A DNA stretch of 64,000 bases from Corallococcus sp. AS-1-6 (GCF_020037015.1 NZ_JAIQDE010000005.1:62001-126000); one strand, 5' to 3'; positions 10,630 to 20,160 are shown, counted from the first letter of the stretch. Notes: generated by a model from the sequence alone, not told the origin. Numbers and translations: made by a program.

Positions 10630-11534
10630 GGACGGACGTCCCCGCCGCGCGCGACGGGAGCCCCGTCTCCCTCCTCATGCACCGTCACCGTCGCCGTGCG
10701 CCCGGACACGAGCCGGACGCCCTCGGGCACCGCGTCCAGCGCGATGTACACGGGCACCCGCTGGGCCAGGCGCACCCAACTGAACGTGGGGTTCACGTTG
10801 GGCAGCAGGCTGGGGCTCGCCCCGCGCTCGCGGTCCTCGATGCCCGCGGCGATCCCCTCCACGTGCCCGCGCAGCAGGGCCGGCTCGCCCATGAGCCGGA
10901 TGGAGGCCGGCGCGCCCATCCGGATGCGCGGCAGCTTCGTCTCCTCGAAGTAACCCTCCACGTGGAAGGAGTCGCTGTCCACCAGCGCCACCATCTCCCG
11001 CCCGGCGGTGGCGTAGTCCCCCACATCCACGTCCAGGTTGGTGACGATGCCGTTCACCGGCGCTCGCACCGTGGAGCGGTCCAGGTTCAGCGCGGCGACG
11101 TCGCGGTTGACCAGCGCCTGCTGCAGCGCTGCTTCCGCCTGCGCCACGCGGGACAGCCCCTGCTCGCGCGTCTCCTCGGACACGAGGTTGCCCAGGCCCT
11201 GGTCGCGCTCGGACTCCCGCTGCGCCTGCGCCCGCACCGCCTGACGGCTCGTCACCACCGCCTCCGCCTGACGCAGCGCGAGCTCGAACCGGGCGCGGTC
11301 GATGACGAAGAGCACCTGCCCCCGCGTCACCCGCTGGTTGTCCTCCACGTCCACCGACGTGACGACGCCCGACACGTCCGGCGCCAGTTGCACCACGTCC
11401 GCCAGCAGGCGTCCGTCGCGCGTCCACGGCTCGACTTGATAGTGCCGCCACATCCACCGGCCCGCGAGCAGGGCCAGCGCGACGACGGCCGCCGTCACGC
11501 CAATCCGGAGGAGCTGCGGGCGCGTGGGTTTCAT
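10626..11534 (-). CDS. HlyD-family periplasmic adaptor (EmrA/AaeA-like)
   Basis: 302 residues. A single N-terminal membrane helix (LRIGVTAAVVALALLAG), then a biotinyl-lipoyl-like segment (VVQLAPDVSGVVTSVDVEDNQRVTRGQVLFVID), a coiled-coil hairpin (residues about 75-140) and the returning half (LDRSTVRAPVNGIVTNLDVDVGDY). It links the FUSC inner-membrane protein to the NodT channel. Six bases separate it from the DUF1656 gene; it overlaps the NodT gene by 4 bases. Confidence 0.93.
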   Translation of the reverse strand: MKPTRPQLLRIGVTAAVVALALLAGRWMWRHYQVEPWTRDGRLLADVVQLAPDVSGVVTSVDVEDNQRVTRGQVLFVIDRARFELALRQAEAVVTSRQAVRAQAQRESERDQGLGNLVSEETREQGLSRVAQAEAALQQALVNRDVAALNLDRSTVRAPVNGIVTNLDVDVGDYATAGREMVALVDSDSFHVEGYFEETKLPRIRMGAPASIRLMGEPALLRGHVEGIAAGIEDRERGASPSLLPNVNPTFSWVRLAQRVPVYIALDAVPEGVRLVSGRTATVTVHEEGDGAPVARGGDVRP

Positions 11535-11540
11535 GGCGTC

Positions 11541-11747
11541 TCAGGGGAAGCGCGAGGCGATGAAGGTCACCGCGAACCAGAGGAGGACGAACAGCGCCAG
11601 GTCGAAGAGCGCCGGGTGCCACACCCACCGGTAGACATGGAGCGCGGCGAGCCCTCGCCGCAGGGGCACGCCGAGCACCACCGCGACCAGCGCCCAGACG
11701 AGGAGCGCGGGGACGAAGACCCCCTGGACGTCCAGCTCGCCCCTCAT
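11541..11747 (-). CDS. DUF1656 small membrane protein (AaeX-like)
   Basis: 68 residues starting at the ATG at 11747, which overlaps the stop of the FUSC gene by 4 bases. The sequence begins GELDVQGVFVPALLVWALVAVVLG and has two membrane helices (the second near FDLALFVLLWFAVTFI) with the RYVWHP-like VYRWVWHPALFD between them, as in AaeX/YtcA proteins. Such proteins always accompany FUSC-HlyD aromatic-acid efflux systems; its own role is unclear. Confidence 0.88.
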   Translation of the reverse strand: MRGELDVQGVFVPALLVWALVAVVLGVPLRRGLAALHVYRWVWHPALFDLALFVLLWFAVTFIASRFP

Positions 11748-13792
11748 CGCGCTGGCTCCAGGGGCCCGGCCCGGTAGGGCGCCGCGTCCGGGAACAGCGC
11801 GCGCCGCAACCCCACGAGCGCGAGCACCCCGTCGCGCTTCGCCGCGGAAGCCGGCGCGTCCGCGACGCTCCCCAGCGTGGCGTCCAGCGCCCCGAGCAGC
11901 TCCACCGGAGGCGCCGTCACCCGGCCCAGCGAGCGCGCCCGGAAGTGCCCGGAGATGCGCTGGAGGAGCAGCCCCGCGGACAGGCTCGCGGCGGCCCCCA
12001 CGTGCGGACGGACGCGCTGGAGGTCCACGACGTTCAGGCCCAGCCGCAGGTCCGCCAGCGCATCCGCGGCCTCCAGCGCCTCGTCGCGGGACGTGGCCAG
12101 CGCCAGCCTGGGGGTGAGCAGGCCCAGCCGGTCCAGCATGCGGCTCGTCCAGCCCGCGCGGTCCGGCACGCCCTCGGCGGAGGCCAGGCCCGCCAGCTCC
12201 CGCCACCCGGTGCGCAGGAGCCGGTGCGCGCTCCAGTCCGTGCCCACGGAGCGCAGGAAGCGGGTGGACACCGCCGCGGCGATGAAGCCCGCGGCCTGCG
12301 CCAGCGAGCCGTTGAGGAACGCCGCCAGGTTCGCGGAGTAGCGCTCCTGGAGCGACAGCGTCCCCAGCAGGCCCAGCACCGCGATGCTCGCGCGCCCCGC
12401 CCACCGGGGGTCCGCCATCAACAGCCCCACCCCCAGGAGCGTGGGGGCCAGCGCGGCGGCCAGCAGGGGGAAGCCGTCGATGCCGGGCAGGACGCCGAAC
12501 AGGTACACCCCGCCCACGACGAAGGACACCCCGGTGAAGGCCAGCGCGGACAGGATGGCCGGCACCGGATCATCCTGGGTCGCGAAGAGGCAACTGTAGA
12601 CGGCCGCCATCATCGCCGCCGCGCCGCCCTCCGGCCACGCGAGCGAAATCCACACGGCGCAGCAGAGCAGCACGGCCGCCGCCGCCGCGATGCCGGACAG
12701 CAGCGCCAGTCCCCGGTCGCGGTGAAGCGGGCGCTGGACGCGCGCGAGCAGCAGCGGCGTCAGGCGCTCCGGCGCGGACCCGGTGGGGTCTCGGATGAAG
12801 GCGCGCAGGTCGCGGCAGTCCTGGACGGTGTCCACCCATTCGGCAAGGCGCACGGCGAGGCTGGTGGTGACGAGCGCGGCCCAGTCCGCCTTCGCGTCCA
12901 GCGGCGGCGCGAGCGCGGCGCAGGCTGCTGAGAGCCGCTGGCCTTCGGCGCGGGAGGCGTCGGGCCCCGCCTGGCTCCACGCGCTCAGCGCCCGCATGAG
13001 CGCGTCCCGCCGGGCGTCGGGCCCCCCGCCCGGGCCCTGGAGGACGGCGAGCCGGTCCTCGATGCTGGAGAGGATGGGCAGCAGCATGGACATGCGCTCA
13101 TGCAGCGCGCGCACGGCGCCGGCCCGGGGGCGAAGGCCCGCGGTGTCGAACGGGAGGTGCGTGGCCAGGAGGTGGAGCGCGGTGACGTCCTCCGCCAGCC
13201 GGTGCCACTCGCGGCGCGTCCGCGCGTCCCGCCGCCCCGCGAACGCGTCCCGGGCCCACCGGCCCGCGTCCACGAGGAAGCCATCGACGCGGTCCAGCAG
13301 CACCGGCCCCACCGGCCGGGGGAAGAGCACGGTGTGCACGACGGTGGCGCACACGATGCCCAGGCCAATCTCCTCCACCCGCACCAGCGCCGTGGCGAAG
13401 AGGGCGCCCGGCGCGGAGACGCCGGGAAAGCCGATGATGGCCGCGGTGTAGCCGCCCAGCATGCAGACGTAGCTGCGCGGCGTGCGGTCCAGGAGCGCCA
13501 GGTACAGGCAGCCGCCCACCCACAGCGCCATCGCGAGCGACAGCAGCTCCGGCGCGTTCACCAGGTTCGGGACGAGCACGCACGCCATCGCCGCGCCCAG
13601 CACGGTGCCCAGCAGCCGGAAGACGGCCTTCGAGCGCAGCGCACCGGACAGCGGCTGACTGACGATGTAGACTGTGATCATCGCCCAGTACGGCCTGGGC
13701 AGGGAGAAGCGCAGGCCGAGGAACAGCGCGGCGATCGCGGCGACGAAGGTGTTGAGCGAGAACACCCAGGCCCTGAGCCGCAGAGTCATCAT
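11744..13792 (-). CDS. FUSC-family inner-membrane efflux protein (AaeB/YccS-like)
   Basis: About 682 residues. The first codons are GTG-GGG-ATG-ATG from 13798; the ATG at 13792 is preferred, but 13789 and 13798 are possible. Two membrane bundles (residues about 10-170, beginning VFSLNTFVAAIAALFLGLRFSLPRPYWAMITVYI, and about 360-500) flank a soluble region, the FUSC plan. It is the inner-membrane component of an aromatic-acid or drug efflux pump and the first gene of the FUSC-DUF1656-HlyD-NodT operon. The carbonic anhydrase gene ends 50 bases upstream on the same strand, so read-through is possible. Confidence 0.9.
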   Translation of the reverse strand: MMTLRLRAWVFSLNTFVAAIAALFLGLRFSLPRPYWAMITVYIVSQPLSGALRSKAVFRLLGTVLGAAMACVLVPNLVNAPELLSLAMALWVGGCLYLALLDRTPRSYVCMLGGYTAAIIGFPGVSAPGALFATALVRVEEIGLGIVCATVVHTVLFPRPVGPVLLDRVDGFLVDAGRWARDAFAGRRDARTRREWHRLAEDVTALHLLATHLPFDTAGLRPRAGAVRALHERMSMLLPILSSIEDRLAVLQGPGGGPDARRDALMRALSAWSQAGPDASRAEGQRLSAACAALAPPLDAKADWAALVTTSLAVRLAEWVDTVQDCRDLRAFIRDPTGSAPERLTPLLLARVQRPLHRDRGLALLSGIAAAAAVLLCCAVWISLAWPEGGAAAMMAAVYSCLFATQDDPVPAILSALAFTGVSFVVGGVYLFGVLPGIDGFPLLAAALAPTLLGVGLLMADPRWAGRASIAVLGLLGTLSLQERYSANLAAFLNGSLAQAAGFIAAAVSTRFLRSVGTDWSAHRLLRTGWRELAGLASAEGVPDRAGWTSRMLDRLGLLTPRLALATSRDEALEAADALADLRLGLNVVDLQRVRPHVGAAASLSAGLLLQRISGHFRARSLGRVTAPPVELLGALDATLGSVADAPASAAKRDGVLALVGLRRALFPDAAPYRAGPLEPAR

Positions 13793-13842
13793 CCCCACGG
13801 GTCTAGGCCGCGCCCCCCGGCGCTGTCGTCAGCCCCGGGGTC

Positions 13843-14571
13843 TCACTCCTTCGTGAGGTCGTAGACCTCCTGGATGTTGTGGAGCGTCTGGACGAAGTCC
13901 AGCTTCAGGTCCTGGATCATCCCGTTGCGCAGGTCGAACACCCACGAGTGCACGCTGGGGAAGCCGCGCGTCAGGTAGGACTTCTGCACGGCGGCCGTCT
14001 TGATGATGTTGATGCTCTGCTCCAGGACGTTGAGCTCCACCAGCCGCTCGTAGCGCTTCGTCTCGTCCGCGATGCCGTCCAGCTCCTGCTTGTGGAACCG
14101 GTACACGTCGCGGATGTTGCGCAGCCACGGGTTGAGGATGCCCAGGTCCTTGGGCTGCATCGCCGCGCGCACGCCGCCGCAGCCGTAGTGGCCGCAGACG
14201 ATGATGTGCTTCACGTCCAGGTGCCGGACGGCGTAGTTGATGACCGACATCACGTTCAGGTCGACGTTGTTGACCAGGTTGGCGACGTTGCGGTGCACGA
14301 ACACGTCACCCGGCGGCAGCCCCATGATCTGGTTGGCGGGCACGCGGCTGTCCGAACACCCGATGTAGAGGAAGTCCGGCTGCTGCGACACCGACAGCTT
14401 GGTGAAGTAGTCCGGATCCGCGCGGAGCTGCTCCTCCGCCCAGAGCTTGTTGTTCTCGAAGATCTTGTCGTAGGGGGTCACGGCCAGGACGCTCGCACGG
14501 GCGGACCCCACCGTCGAGCAGTCACTTCCCCCAGTGTTCACGCGCGGCCACGGAGCATGATGGGGCTTCAC
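13843..14571 (-). CDS. can: Beta-class carbonic anhydrase
   Basis: Interconverts CO2 and bicarbonate in the cytoplasm. With the GTG at 14571 the protein has 242 residues; zinc ligands are C72 (in GCSDSR, with D74), H128 and C131 (in CGHYGCGG). Start choice: the GTG at 14571 has a good upstream GGGAGG eight bases away, but leaves a 30-residue tail not seen in the family and only 48 bases to the divergent MBL gene. The internal GTG at 14481 (VTPYDKIFENN) matches the usual family start but lacks a clear ribosome site. The rest is full length. Confidence 0.93.
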   Translation of the reverse strand: MKPHHAPWPRVNTGGSDCSTVGSARASVLAVTPYDKIFENNKLWAEEQLRADPDYFTKLSVSQQPDFLYIGCSDSRVPANQIMGLPPGDVFVHRNVANLVNNVDLNVMSVINYAVRHLDVKHIIVCGHYGCGGVRAAMQPKDLGILNPWLRNIRDVYRFHKQELDGIADETKRYERLVELNVLEQSINIIKTAAVQKSYLTRGFPSVHSWVFDLRNGMIQDLKLDFVQTLHNIQEVYDLTKE

Positions 14572-14619
14572 GAAGTCCGCCTCCCTCTGTCATGCCACTC
14601 AAGGACAGGAGACCTCGAC

Positions 14620-15321
14620 ATGCTCTTCCGCCAACTCTTCGACTCCGAGTCCTCGACCTACACCTACCTCGTCGGGGATGAGGCCACGCGCCAGGCCGTC
14701 CTCATCGATCCGGTGCTGGAGCAGGTGGACCGCGACCTGCGGCTCGTCGGCGAGCTGGGACTCGTCCTCTCCCACGTCTTCGACACCCACGTGCACGCGG
14801 ACCACGTCACCGCGTCCGGCACGCTGCGCGAGCGCACGCAGTGCCAGGTGGTGTCCGGCCCCGGCGGGGCCCGGTGCGCGGACCTCCAGGTGCGGCACGG
14901 CGACACGGTGCACGTCGGACAGTGCGCCTTCCAGGTGCTCGCCACGCCGGGCCACACGGACGACAGCGTGAGCTACCTGCTGGGCGACCGCGTCTTCACC
15001 GGGGATGCCCTGATGGTGCGCGGCAACGGCCGCACCGACTTCCAGAACGGCAGCGCGGGCCAGCTCTACGACTCCATCACCCGCGTCCTCTTCCAGCTCC
15101 CGGACGCGACGCTCGTCTACCCCGCGCACGACTACCACGGGCACACGGCGACGAGCATCGGCGAGGAGAAGCGCCACAACCCGCGGCTCGCGGGCAGGAG
15201 CCGCGAGGAGTTCATCGAGGTGATGAACAACCTCCACCTGCCCCGCCCCAAGAAGATCGACCTGGCCGTCCCGGCCAACCGCGCCTGCGGCCGGCCCCAG
15301 GCCCCGGCGCCGGAGGTCTGA
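14620..15321 (+). CDS. MBL-fold persulfide dioxygenase-like enzyme (ETHE1 type), copy 1
   Basis: 233 residues from the ATG at 14620, preceded by an AGGAG site. The metal motif THVHADH (H57, H59, D61, H62), ATPGHTDDS, VFTGDALMVRGNGRTDFQNG and the final PAHDYHGH are those of ETHE1-type sulfur dioxygenases, which oxidise glutathione persulfide to sulfite with one Fe(II). Ungapped, it matches the protein at 37750-38451 at 189 of 233 residues by my count. It is divergent from carbonic anhydrase and convergent with glutathione peroxidase, outside the sulfur island that holds the second copy, and lacks that island's promoter element. Confidence 0.88.
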   Translation: MLFRQLFDSESSTYTYLVGDEATRQAVLIDPVLEQVDRDLRLVGELGLVLSHVFDTHVHADHVTASGTLRERTQCQVVSGPGGARCADLQVRHGDTVHVGQCAFQVLATPGHTDDSVSYLLGDRVFTGDALMVRGNGRTDFQNGSAGQLYDSITRVLFQLPDATLVYPAHDYHGHTATSIGEEKRHNPRLAGRSREEFIEVMNNLHLPRPKKIDLAVPANRACGRPQAPAPEV

Positions 15322-15323
15322 GC

Positions 15324-15875
15324 TCAGGCCGGCTTCGCCAGCTCCGCGTCAATGGCCTGGACCAGGCGCGGATCCTCCGCCGTCACGTCCGGCGCGAAGC
15401 GGGCCACCACGCGGCCGTCCCGGCTGATGAGGAACTTCTCGAAGTTCCACTGCACCTCCGGCTTCGGGTTGGCTTCGATGCCGTAGCCCTTGAGGTTCGC
15501 GCGCATGGGCCCCTCCCCCGTGGCCTCCGGGATGGCGCCCGTCAGCGCGTGGTAGAGCGGGTGCTTGTCCTGCCCCACCACGGAGATCTTCGAGTACAGC
15601 GGGAAGGTCACGTCGTACTTCAAGGTGCAGAACTGCTGGATCTCCGCCTCGCTCCCAGGCTCCTGCCCCAGGAAGTTGTTCGCCGGGAAGCCCAGCACCT
15701 CCAGGCCCTGCCCCTGCCGGCTCGCGTAGAGCTTCTGCAGGCCTTCGTACTGGGGCGTCAGGCCGCACTTGGAGGCGACGTTCACCACCAGCAGGACCTT
15801 GCCCTTGTGCTGACCGAGCGTCCGGGGGGCGCCGTCGATGCCGGTGAGGGGGATGTCGTAGAGGTTCTGGCTCAT
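15324..15875 (-). CDS. Glutathione peroxidase family protein (Cys type)
   Basis: 183 residues from the ATG at 15875. The peroxidatic residue is C37 in NVASKCGLTPQY (Cys, not selenocysteine), with Q71 in FPANNFLGQEPG and the Trp of the later QWNFEKFL completing the site. Reduces peroxides using thioredoxin or glutathione. The gene stops 3 bases from the convergent MBL gene. The frame stays open far upstream, but that region is antisense to the histidine kinase. Confidence 0.93.
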   Translation of the reverse strand: MSQNLYDIPLTGIDGAPRTLGQHKGKVLLVVNVASKCGLTPQYEGLQKLYASRQGQGLEVLGFPANNFLGQEPGSEAEIQQFCTLKYDVTFPLYSKISVVGQDKHPLYHALTGAIPEATGEGPMRANLKGYGIEANPKPEVQWNFEKFLISRDGRVVARFAPDVTAEDPRLVQAIDAELAKPA

Positions 15876-16068
15876 GTTCTGGCTCGGCCTTCCGTTCAAG
15901 GGGGCGGCCACTCTAGCGCAGGCCCGCCAGGGGGCGGCCCCGGACAGGTCCGGCAAAGTGCCAGCCCCGGTGTGGTGATTTGCGGCGGTCATGGCGCGGC
16001 GCAAGGCACCGGCCCCTGGAGGGAACGGCTGGCCCGGGCCTTGCGTTGTGTGGGCTCCCCTGCACTCC

Positions 16069-18183
16069 ATGCACCGCCTCCTCGTCCCCCTCGTCCTCCT
16101 GCTCGTGGCCCTGGCCAGCGTGGCGGGCGGCGCCGTGTGGTTCATCCAGCGCGACCGGCAGGCGCTCGTGGAGCAGTTCGGGCGCGACCGGCAGGCCCAG
16201 TTGGAGGAGGCCGCCAGCGGCGTCGCCCGGTCGCTGGAGGACCTGGGGGACAACCTGCGCTTCGCGAGCGAGCTGCTCGCCCAGCCCGGCTCCCTGGCGG
16301 ACCACCACAACGAGCTGCGCGCCCTGCTGGAGTCCGTGGGCCAGTACCGGGCCATCGCCGTGCTGGGCCCGGACGGCGAGGAGCGGCTCTTCCTGGTGGA
16401 CCACAAGTCGCGCCACCTGCCGAGGGAGGCCGTCCACCCCCCGGCGCTCACGGACACCGCGCGGCAGGCGCTCACGGCCCCGGTGGGGCACGTCATCCCC
16501 TCGCACCCGATCGCGGGCGCGTCGTCCGGGTGGATGCGCGTCTTCGCCATCCGCATCGACTCCGACCTGCCCGGAGGAGGCGGCGCCATCGCCATCCTGG
16601 TGGACACCGAGCCGCTCTTCGCGCCGCTGCGCATGGTGACGGTGGAGGAGAACACGCGCCTGCTCCTGCTGGGCGCCCACGGCACGCCCGCGCCCATGAG
16701 CGACCCGGCGCTCGCGGCCTGGCACCGGCGGCTGGAGGACCCCGAGGGCAAACTCGTGCCGGGCCTGCGCACCCTGGTGGCGCGGATGCGCGCGGGCGCG
16801 GCCGGGACGCTGCGGCTCAACGAGGCGGAGGCCACGCGCCTGGGCCTGGGGGCCGCGGACGCGGTGGCCACCTTCCGCCCCCTGCGCATGCGCGGCGAGG
16901 CCTCCTGGTCCGTGGCGACGCTCTCCTCCACGAGCGCCCTGCGCGCCCACGAGCGCACCCTGGTCCTGCGCCTGTCGCTGGCGGCGCTGCTGGTGGCGGT
17001 GGTCCTGGTGGCGTTCGGGGCCTACGTGGTGCTCGCCAACCGCCGCGCGGTGGCGCTCCAGGAGCGCCTGCGCCACGCCGCGAGGTTCGCGCACCTGCAC
17101 GAGAAGACGCAGAAGATCCTCGACCACATCCCCACGGGCATCCTGGCGCTGGACCGCGAGGGCCGCATCCGCGACGTGAACCAGGCCCTGCGCGCGCGGC
17201 TGCCGGCCACCGCCGTGGGCAGCCCCCTCCCGGACGCCTTCCCCACCGCGCCCGCGGCCGCGGTGCAGCGGCTGACGGCGCTGGTGCTGGCCGCGCGGGA
17301 CAAGGGCGCCGTGCGCAGCCTGCACGGCGAGCCGCTCAGCCTCTTCAACGACAAGGACCAGTTCAACGTCCACGCCGTCCCGCTGGAGCACGGCGACGGA
17401 GAGGCGAGCACGCTGCTGGTGCTGGAGGACCTGAGCAACGTGCGCATGCTGGAGGATCAGCTCCTGCGCGCGGAGAAGCTGGCCACGGTGGGCGTGCTCG
17501 CCGCGGGCGTGGCCCATGAAATCGGCACCCCGCTGGGCATCATCCGGGGCCACGCCGAATACATGCTCCAGAAGGTGGGCGGCGTGGAGCACCCGCAGGG
17601 CCGGGGCCTCAACGCCATCGTCACGCAAATTGACCGGGTGAGCCGCATCATCCGCCAGCTCCTGGACCTCTCCCGCCTGCAGCCCGCGCGGGCCGGCGTC
17701 GTCCCGCTGGCGGCCGTGGTGCGGGGCCTCCAGGAGCTGCTCGACGTGGAGGCCGAGCGCCGGCACGTCCACTTCGAGCTGGACGTGCCCGAGCGGCTGC
17801 CCAGCCTCGCGGCGGACGCGGATCAGCTCCAGCAGGTGCTCCTCAACCTCACCCTCAACGCCTGTGACGCGTGCAGCGCCGGAGGCCACGTGCGGCTGAG
17901 CGCCACGACGTGCATGGCGGGCGACGTCCAGGCGGTGGAGATCCGCGTCCAGGACGACGGGCGGGGCATCGCGCCGGAGCACCTGCACCAGGTGTTCGAC
18001 CCCTTCTTCACCACCAAGAAGCGGGGCCAGGGCACGGGCCTGGGCTTGAGCGTGGTGGCGCAGATCGTCCGCAACCACGGTGGCCAGGTGGGGGTCGAAA
18101 GCGAGCCCGGCCGGGGCACCGTCGTCACGTTGCGGTGGCCGGTGGCCGCCGCTTCCGGCTGGGAGGAACGGCATGCCGTCTAG
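16069..18183 (+). CDS. Membrane sensor histidine kinase (NtrB-like)
   Basis: 704 residues from the ATG at 16069, which places a membrane helix first (RLLVPLVLLLVALASVAGGAV). A periplasmic sensing domain (about 35-290) is followed by a second helix (LSLAALLVAVVLVAFGAYVVL), a PAS domain (about 350-460: ILDHIPTGILALDREGRI), the dimerisation box with H483 in GVAHEIGTPL, and the ATPase domain with N box LNLTLNACDA, DDGRGI, FFTTK and GTGLGLSV. The gene overlaps the following response regulator by 11 bases, so the two form one system. The signal is unknown. Confidence 0.93.
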   Translation: MHRLLVPLVLLLVALASVAGGAVWFIQRDRQALVEQFGRDRQAQLEEAASGVARSLEDLGDNLRFASELLAQPGSLADHHNELRALLESVGQYRAIAVLGPDGEERLFLVDHKSRHLPREAVHPPALTDTARQALTAPVGHVIPSHPIAGASSGWMRVFAIRIDSDLPGGGGAIAILVDTEPLFAPLRMVTVEENTRLLLLGAHGTPAPMSDPALAAWHRRLEDPEGKLVPGLRTLVARMRAGAAGTLRLNEAEATRLGLGAADAVATFRPLRMRGEASWSVATLSSTSALRAHERTLVLRLSLAALLVAVVLVAFGAYVVLANRRAVALQERLRHAARFAHLHEKTQKILDHIPTGILALDREGRIRDVNQALRARLPATAVGSPLPDAFPTAPAAAVQRLTALVLAARDKGAVRSLHGEPLSLFNDKDQFNVHAVPLEHGDGEASTLLVLEDLSNVRMLEDQLLRAEKLATVGVLAAGVAHEIGTPLGIIRGHAEYMLQKVGGVEHPQGRGLNAIVTQIDRVSRIIRQLLDLSRLQPARAGVVPLAAVVRGLQELLDVEAERRHVHFELDVPERLPSLAADADQLQQVLLNLTLNACDACSAGGHVRLSATTCMAGDVQAVEIRVQDDGRGIAPEHLHQVFDPFFTTKKRGQGTGLGLSVVAQIVRNHGGQVGVESEPGRGTVVTLRWPVAAASGWEERHAV

Positions 18184-19546
18184 CGCGCGCATCCTCGTGG
18201 TGGATGACCACGAGGAGATGGGACAGATGTTGAAGGAGCCCCTCATGGACGCGGGCTACCGCGTGGACCTGTCCACGGGCGGCGCGGACGCCATCGCCCA
18301 GCTCCGGGCCCGCGTCTACGACGTCGTCCTGTGCGACCTGCGCATGGAGGAGGTGGACGGGCTGGACGTGCTCGCGGCGGCGCGCCGGCACGACCCGGAG
18401 CTGCCCGTGCTCCTGATGACCGCCTTCGGCGCGGTGGAGAGCGCCGTGGAGGCCATGAAGCGCGGCGCCTACCACTACCTCACCAAGCCCTTCCGCCTGG
18501 ACGAGGTCCTGCTCCACGTGGGCCGCGCGCTGGAGTCCCGGCGCCTGCGCACCGAGCACCGCGACCTCAAGCGCCTGGTGACCCAGCGCGGCGGCCTGGG
18601 CTCGCTCCTGGGCCACAGCGTCCCTATGCGGACGCTCTACGAGCTCATCGACCGCGTGGCGGCGTCCGAGGCGCCGGTGCTCATCCGGGGCGAGAGCGGC
18701 AGCGGCAAGGAGCTGGTCGCCAGGGCGCTGCACTCCGAAGGGCCCCGCGGCCAGGCCCCCTTCGTGGCGGTCAACTGCACCGCCCTGCCCCACGCCCTGC
18801 TGGAGAGCGAGCTGTTCGGCCACATCAAGGGCGCCTTCAGCGGCGCCACCACCACGCGCCGGGGCCTCTTCGTGGAGGCGGACGGCGGCACGCTCTTCCT
18901 CGATGAGATCGGGGACATGCCCCCGGAACTCCAGGCGAAGCTGCTGCGCGTCCTCCAGGACGGCGAGGTGCGCGCCGTGGGCGCGGACGGCTCGCGCCGC
19001 GTGGACGTGCGCATCCTGGCCGCCACGCATCAGGACCTGGACGCGCGCGTGAAGGAGGGCCGCTTCCGGGCGGACCTCTTCTACCGGCTCAACGTCGTCT
19101 CGCTGCGCGTGCCGCCGCTGCGCGAGCGCACGGAGGACATCCCGAAGCTCGCGGAGCACTTCGTGGCGCAGGCCCGCGCCCGCAACCCGCGCTCCCCCGT
19201 CACCGCCCTGGCCCCGGAGGTCGTGGCCACGCTCGTGCGCATGCCCTGGCCCGGCAACGTGCGCGAGTTGGAGAACCTGGTGGAGCGCCTGGTCGTCCTG
19301 GGCGCGCAGCCCACCGTGGACCTGCCCCAGTTGCGCCTGCACACCTCGGACGCCGCGCCGGAGGTCCACCCGCTGGCCGCGGCCCACGGGCAGGTGGTGC
19401 CGCTGAGACAACTGGAGGGTGAATACATCGCGTGGGTGGTCGCCCGCTGTGGAGGCAACAAGACGCGCGCGGCGGAGCTGCTGGGGATTGATGTCTCCAC
19501 CATCCACCGCAGGGAGAAGACGGACAGCGGCGTTTCGCAACGCTAG
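18173..19546 (+). CDS. Sigma54-dependent response regulator (NtrC-like)
   Basis: 457 residues. Receiver domain with DD near the start (ILVVDDHEE), phospho-acceptor D55 in VVLCDLRM and the Lys of YHYLTKPF; AAA+ core with GESGSGKE, GGTLFLDEIG and the sigma54-contact loop GAFSGA; C-terminal Fis helix (CGGNKTRAAELLGIDVSTIHRR). Phosphorylated by the upstream kinase, it would activate sigma54 promoters. Like the activator at 7478-9202, the key Thr of GAFTGA is Ser. Confidence 0.93.
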   Translation: MPSSARILVVDDHEEMGQMLKEPLMDAGYRVDLSTGGADAIAQLRARVYDVVLCDLRMEEVDGLDVLAAARRHDPELPVLLMTAFGAVESAVEAMKRGAYHYLTKPFRLDEVLLHVGRALESRRLRTEHRDLKRLVTQRGGLGSLLGHSVPMRTLYELIDRVAASEAPVLIRGESGSGKELVARALHSEGPRGQAPFVAVNCTALPHALLESELFGHIKGAFSGATTTRRGLFVEADGGTLFLDEIGDMPPELQAKLLRVLQDGEVRAVGADGSRRVDVRILAATHQDLDARVKEGRFRADLFYRLNVVSLRVPPLRERTEDIPKLAEHFVAQARARNPRSPVTALAPEVVATLVRMPWPGNVRELENLVERLVVLGAQPTVDLPQLRLHTSDAAPEVHPLAAAHGQVVPLRQLEGEYIAWVVARCGGNKTRAAELLGIDVSTIHRREKTDSGVSQR

Positions 19547-19635
19547 GACGTCGCGCTTTGCCAGTCATCGCGCCACCCCGCGCGAGACGCCAGACGGAAG
19601 GTTTCACGGCACAGCCCTTGCTCATGTGTCAGGGC

Positions 19636-20160
19636 ATGAACCGAACCCACCTGGTCCTCCTGCTGTCAGTCATTGGCCTCACGGGTTGCGCGAGGCGCGC
19701 GGCCAACACCCGCACCACCGACGCGGCGGCCCACCCGCCCGCGCCCTCCGCCAGCGACCGTGGCAACGCGGCGCGGCCCGCGCCTGACGACGCGGAGCAG
19801 GCGCTCGCGGCGCTCAACGCCGCGCCCATCTACTTCCCGCTCGACTCCTCCCTCCTCCCGTCCGAGGCCACCGACGAGCTGTCGCGCATCGCCCAGGCCC
19901 TGCGTCAGCGGAGCATGGCGAAGGTGACGGTGGCGGGCCACACCTGCGAGCTGGGCACCACGGAGTACAACCTCGCGCTGGGCCAGCGCCGCGCCGCCAG
20001 CGTCCGCGCCTACCTGGTGAACCTGGGCGTCGAGCCCGGCCGCATCTCCGTCATCTCCTACGGCGAGGAGCGGCCCGCGGATCCGAACGCCCCGGAGAAG
20101 AACCGCCGGGCGGAGTTCTCCTTCCGGCTGGCCGAGCAGGCCCGCGCTGGCGAGCTGTAG
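19636..20160 (+). CDS. OmpA-family (Pal-like) lipoprotein
   Basis: 174 residues from the ATG at 19636, giving signal MNRTHLVLLLSVIGLTGC with lipobox GLTGC. The C-terminal OmpA domain has IYFPLDSSLLPSEATDELSRIAQAL, VTVAGHTCELGTTEYNLALGQRRA and YGEERPADPN...NRRAEF, the peptidoglycan-binding pattern; the usual TD after the GH is replaced by HTCE. It tethers the outer membrane to the wall. Follows the two-component pair on the same strand, 89 bases later. Confidence 0.9.
   Translation: MNRTHLVLLLSVIGLTGCARRAANTRTTDAAAHPPAPSASDRGNAARPAPDDAEQALAALNAAPIYFPLDSSLLPSEATDELSRIAQALRQRSMAKVTVAGHTCELGTTEYNLALGQRRAASVRAYLVNLGVEPGRISVISYGEERPADPNAPEKNRRAEFSFRLAEQARAGEL

Noticed and set aside
15324-15875. 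Selenoprotein glutathione peroxidase
   Set aside because: The active residue is an ordinary Cys codon and no in-frame TGA is involved.
14841-17519. Another long open frame over the MBL, peroxidase and kinase genes
   Set aside because: It is out of frame with three clear genes and has no domain; a GC artefact.
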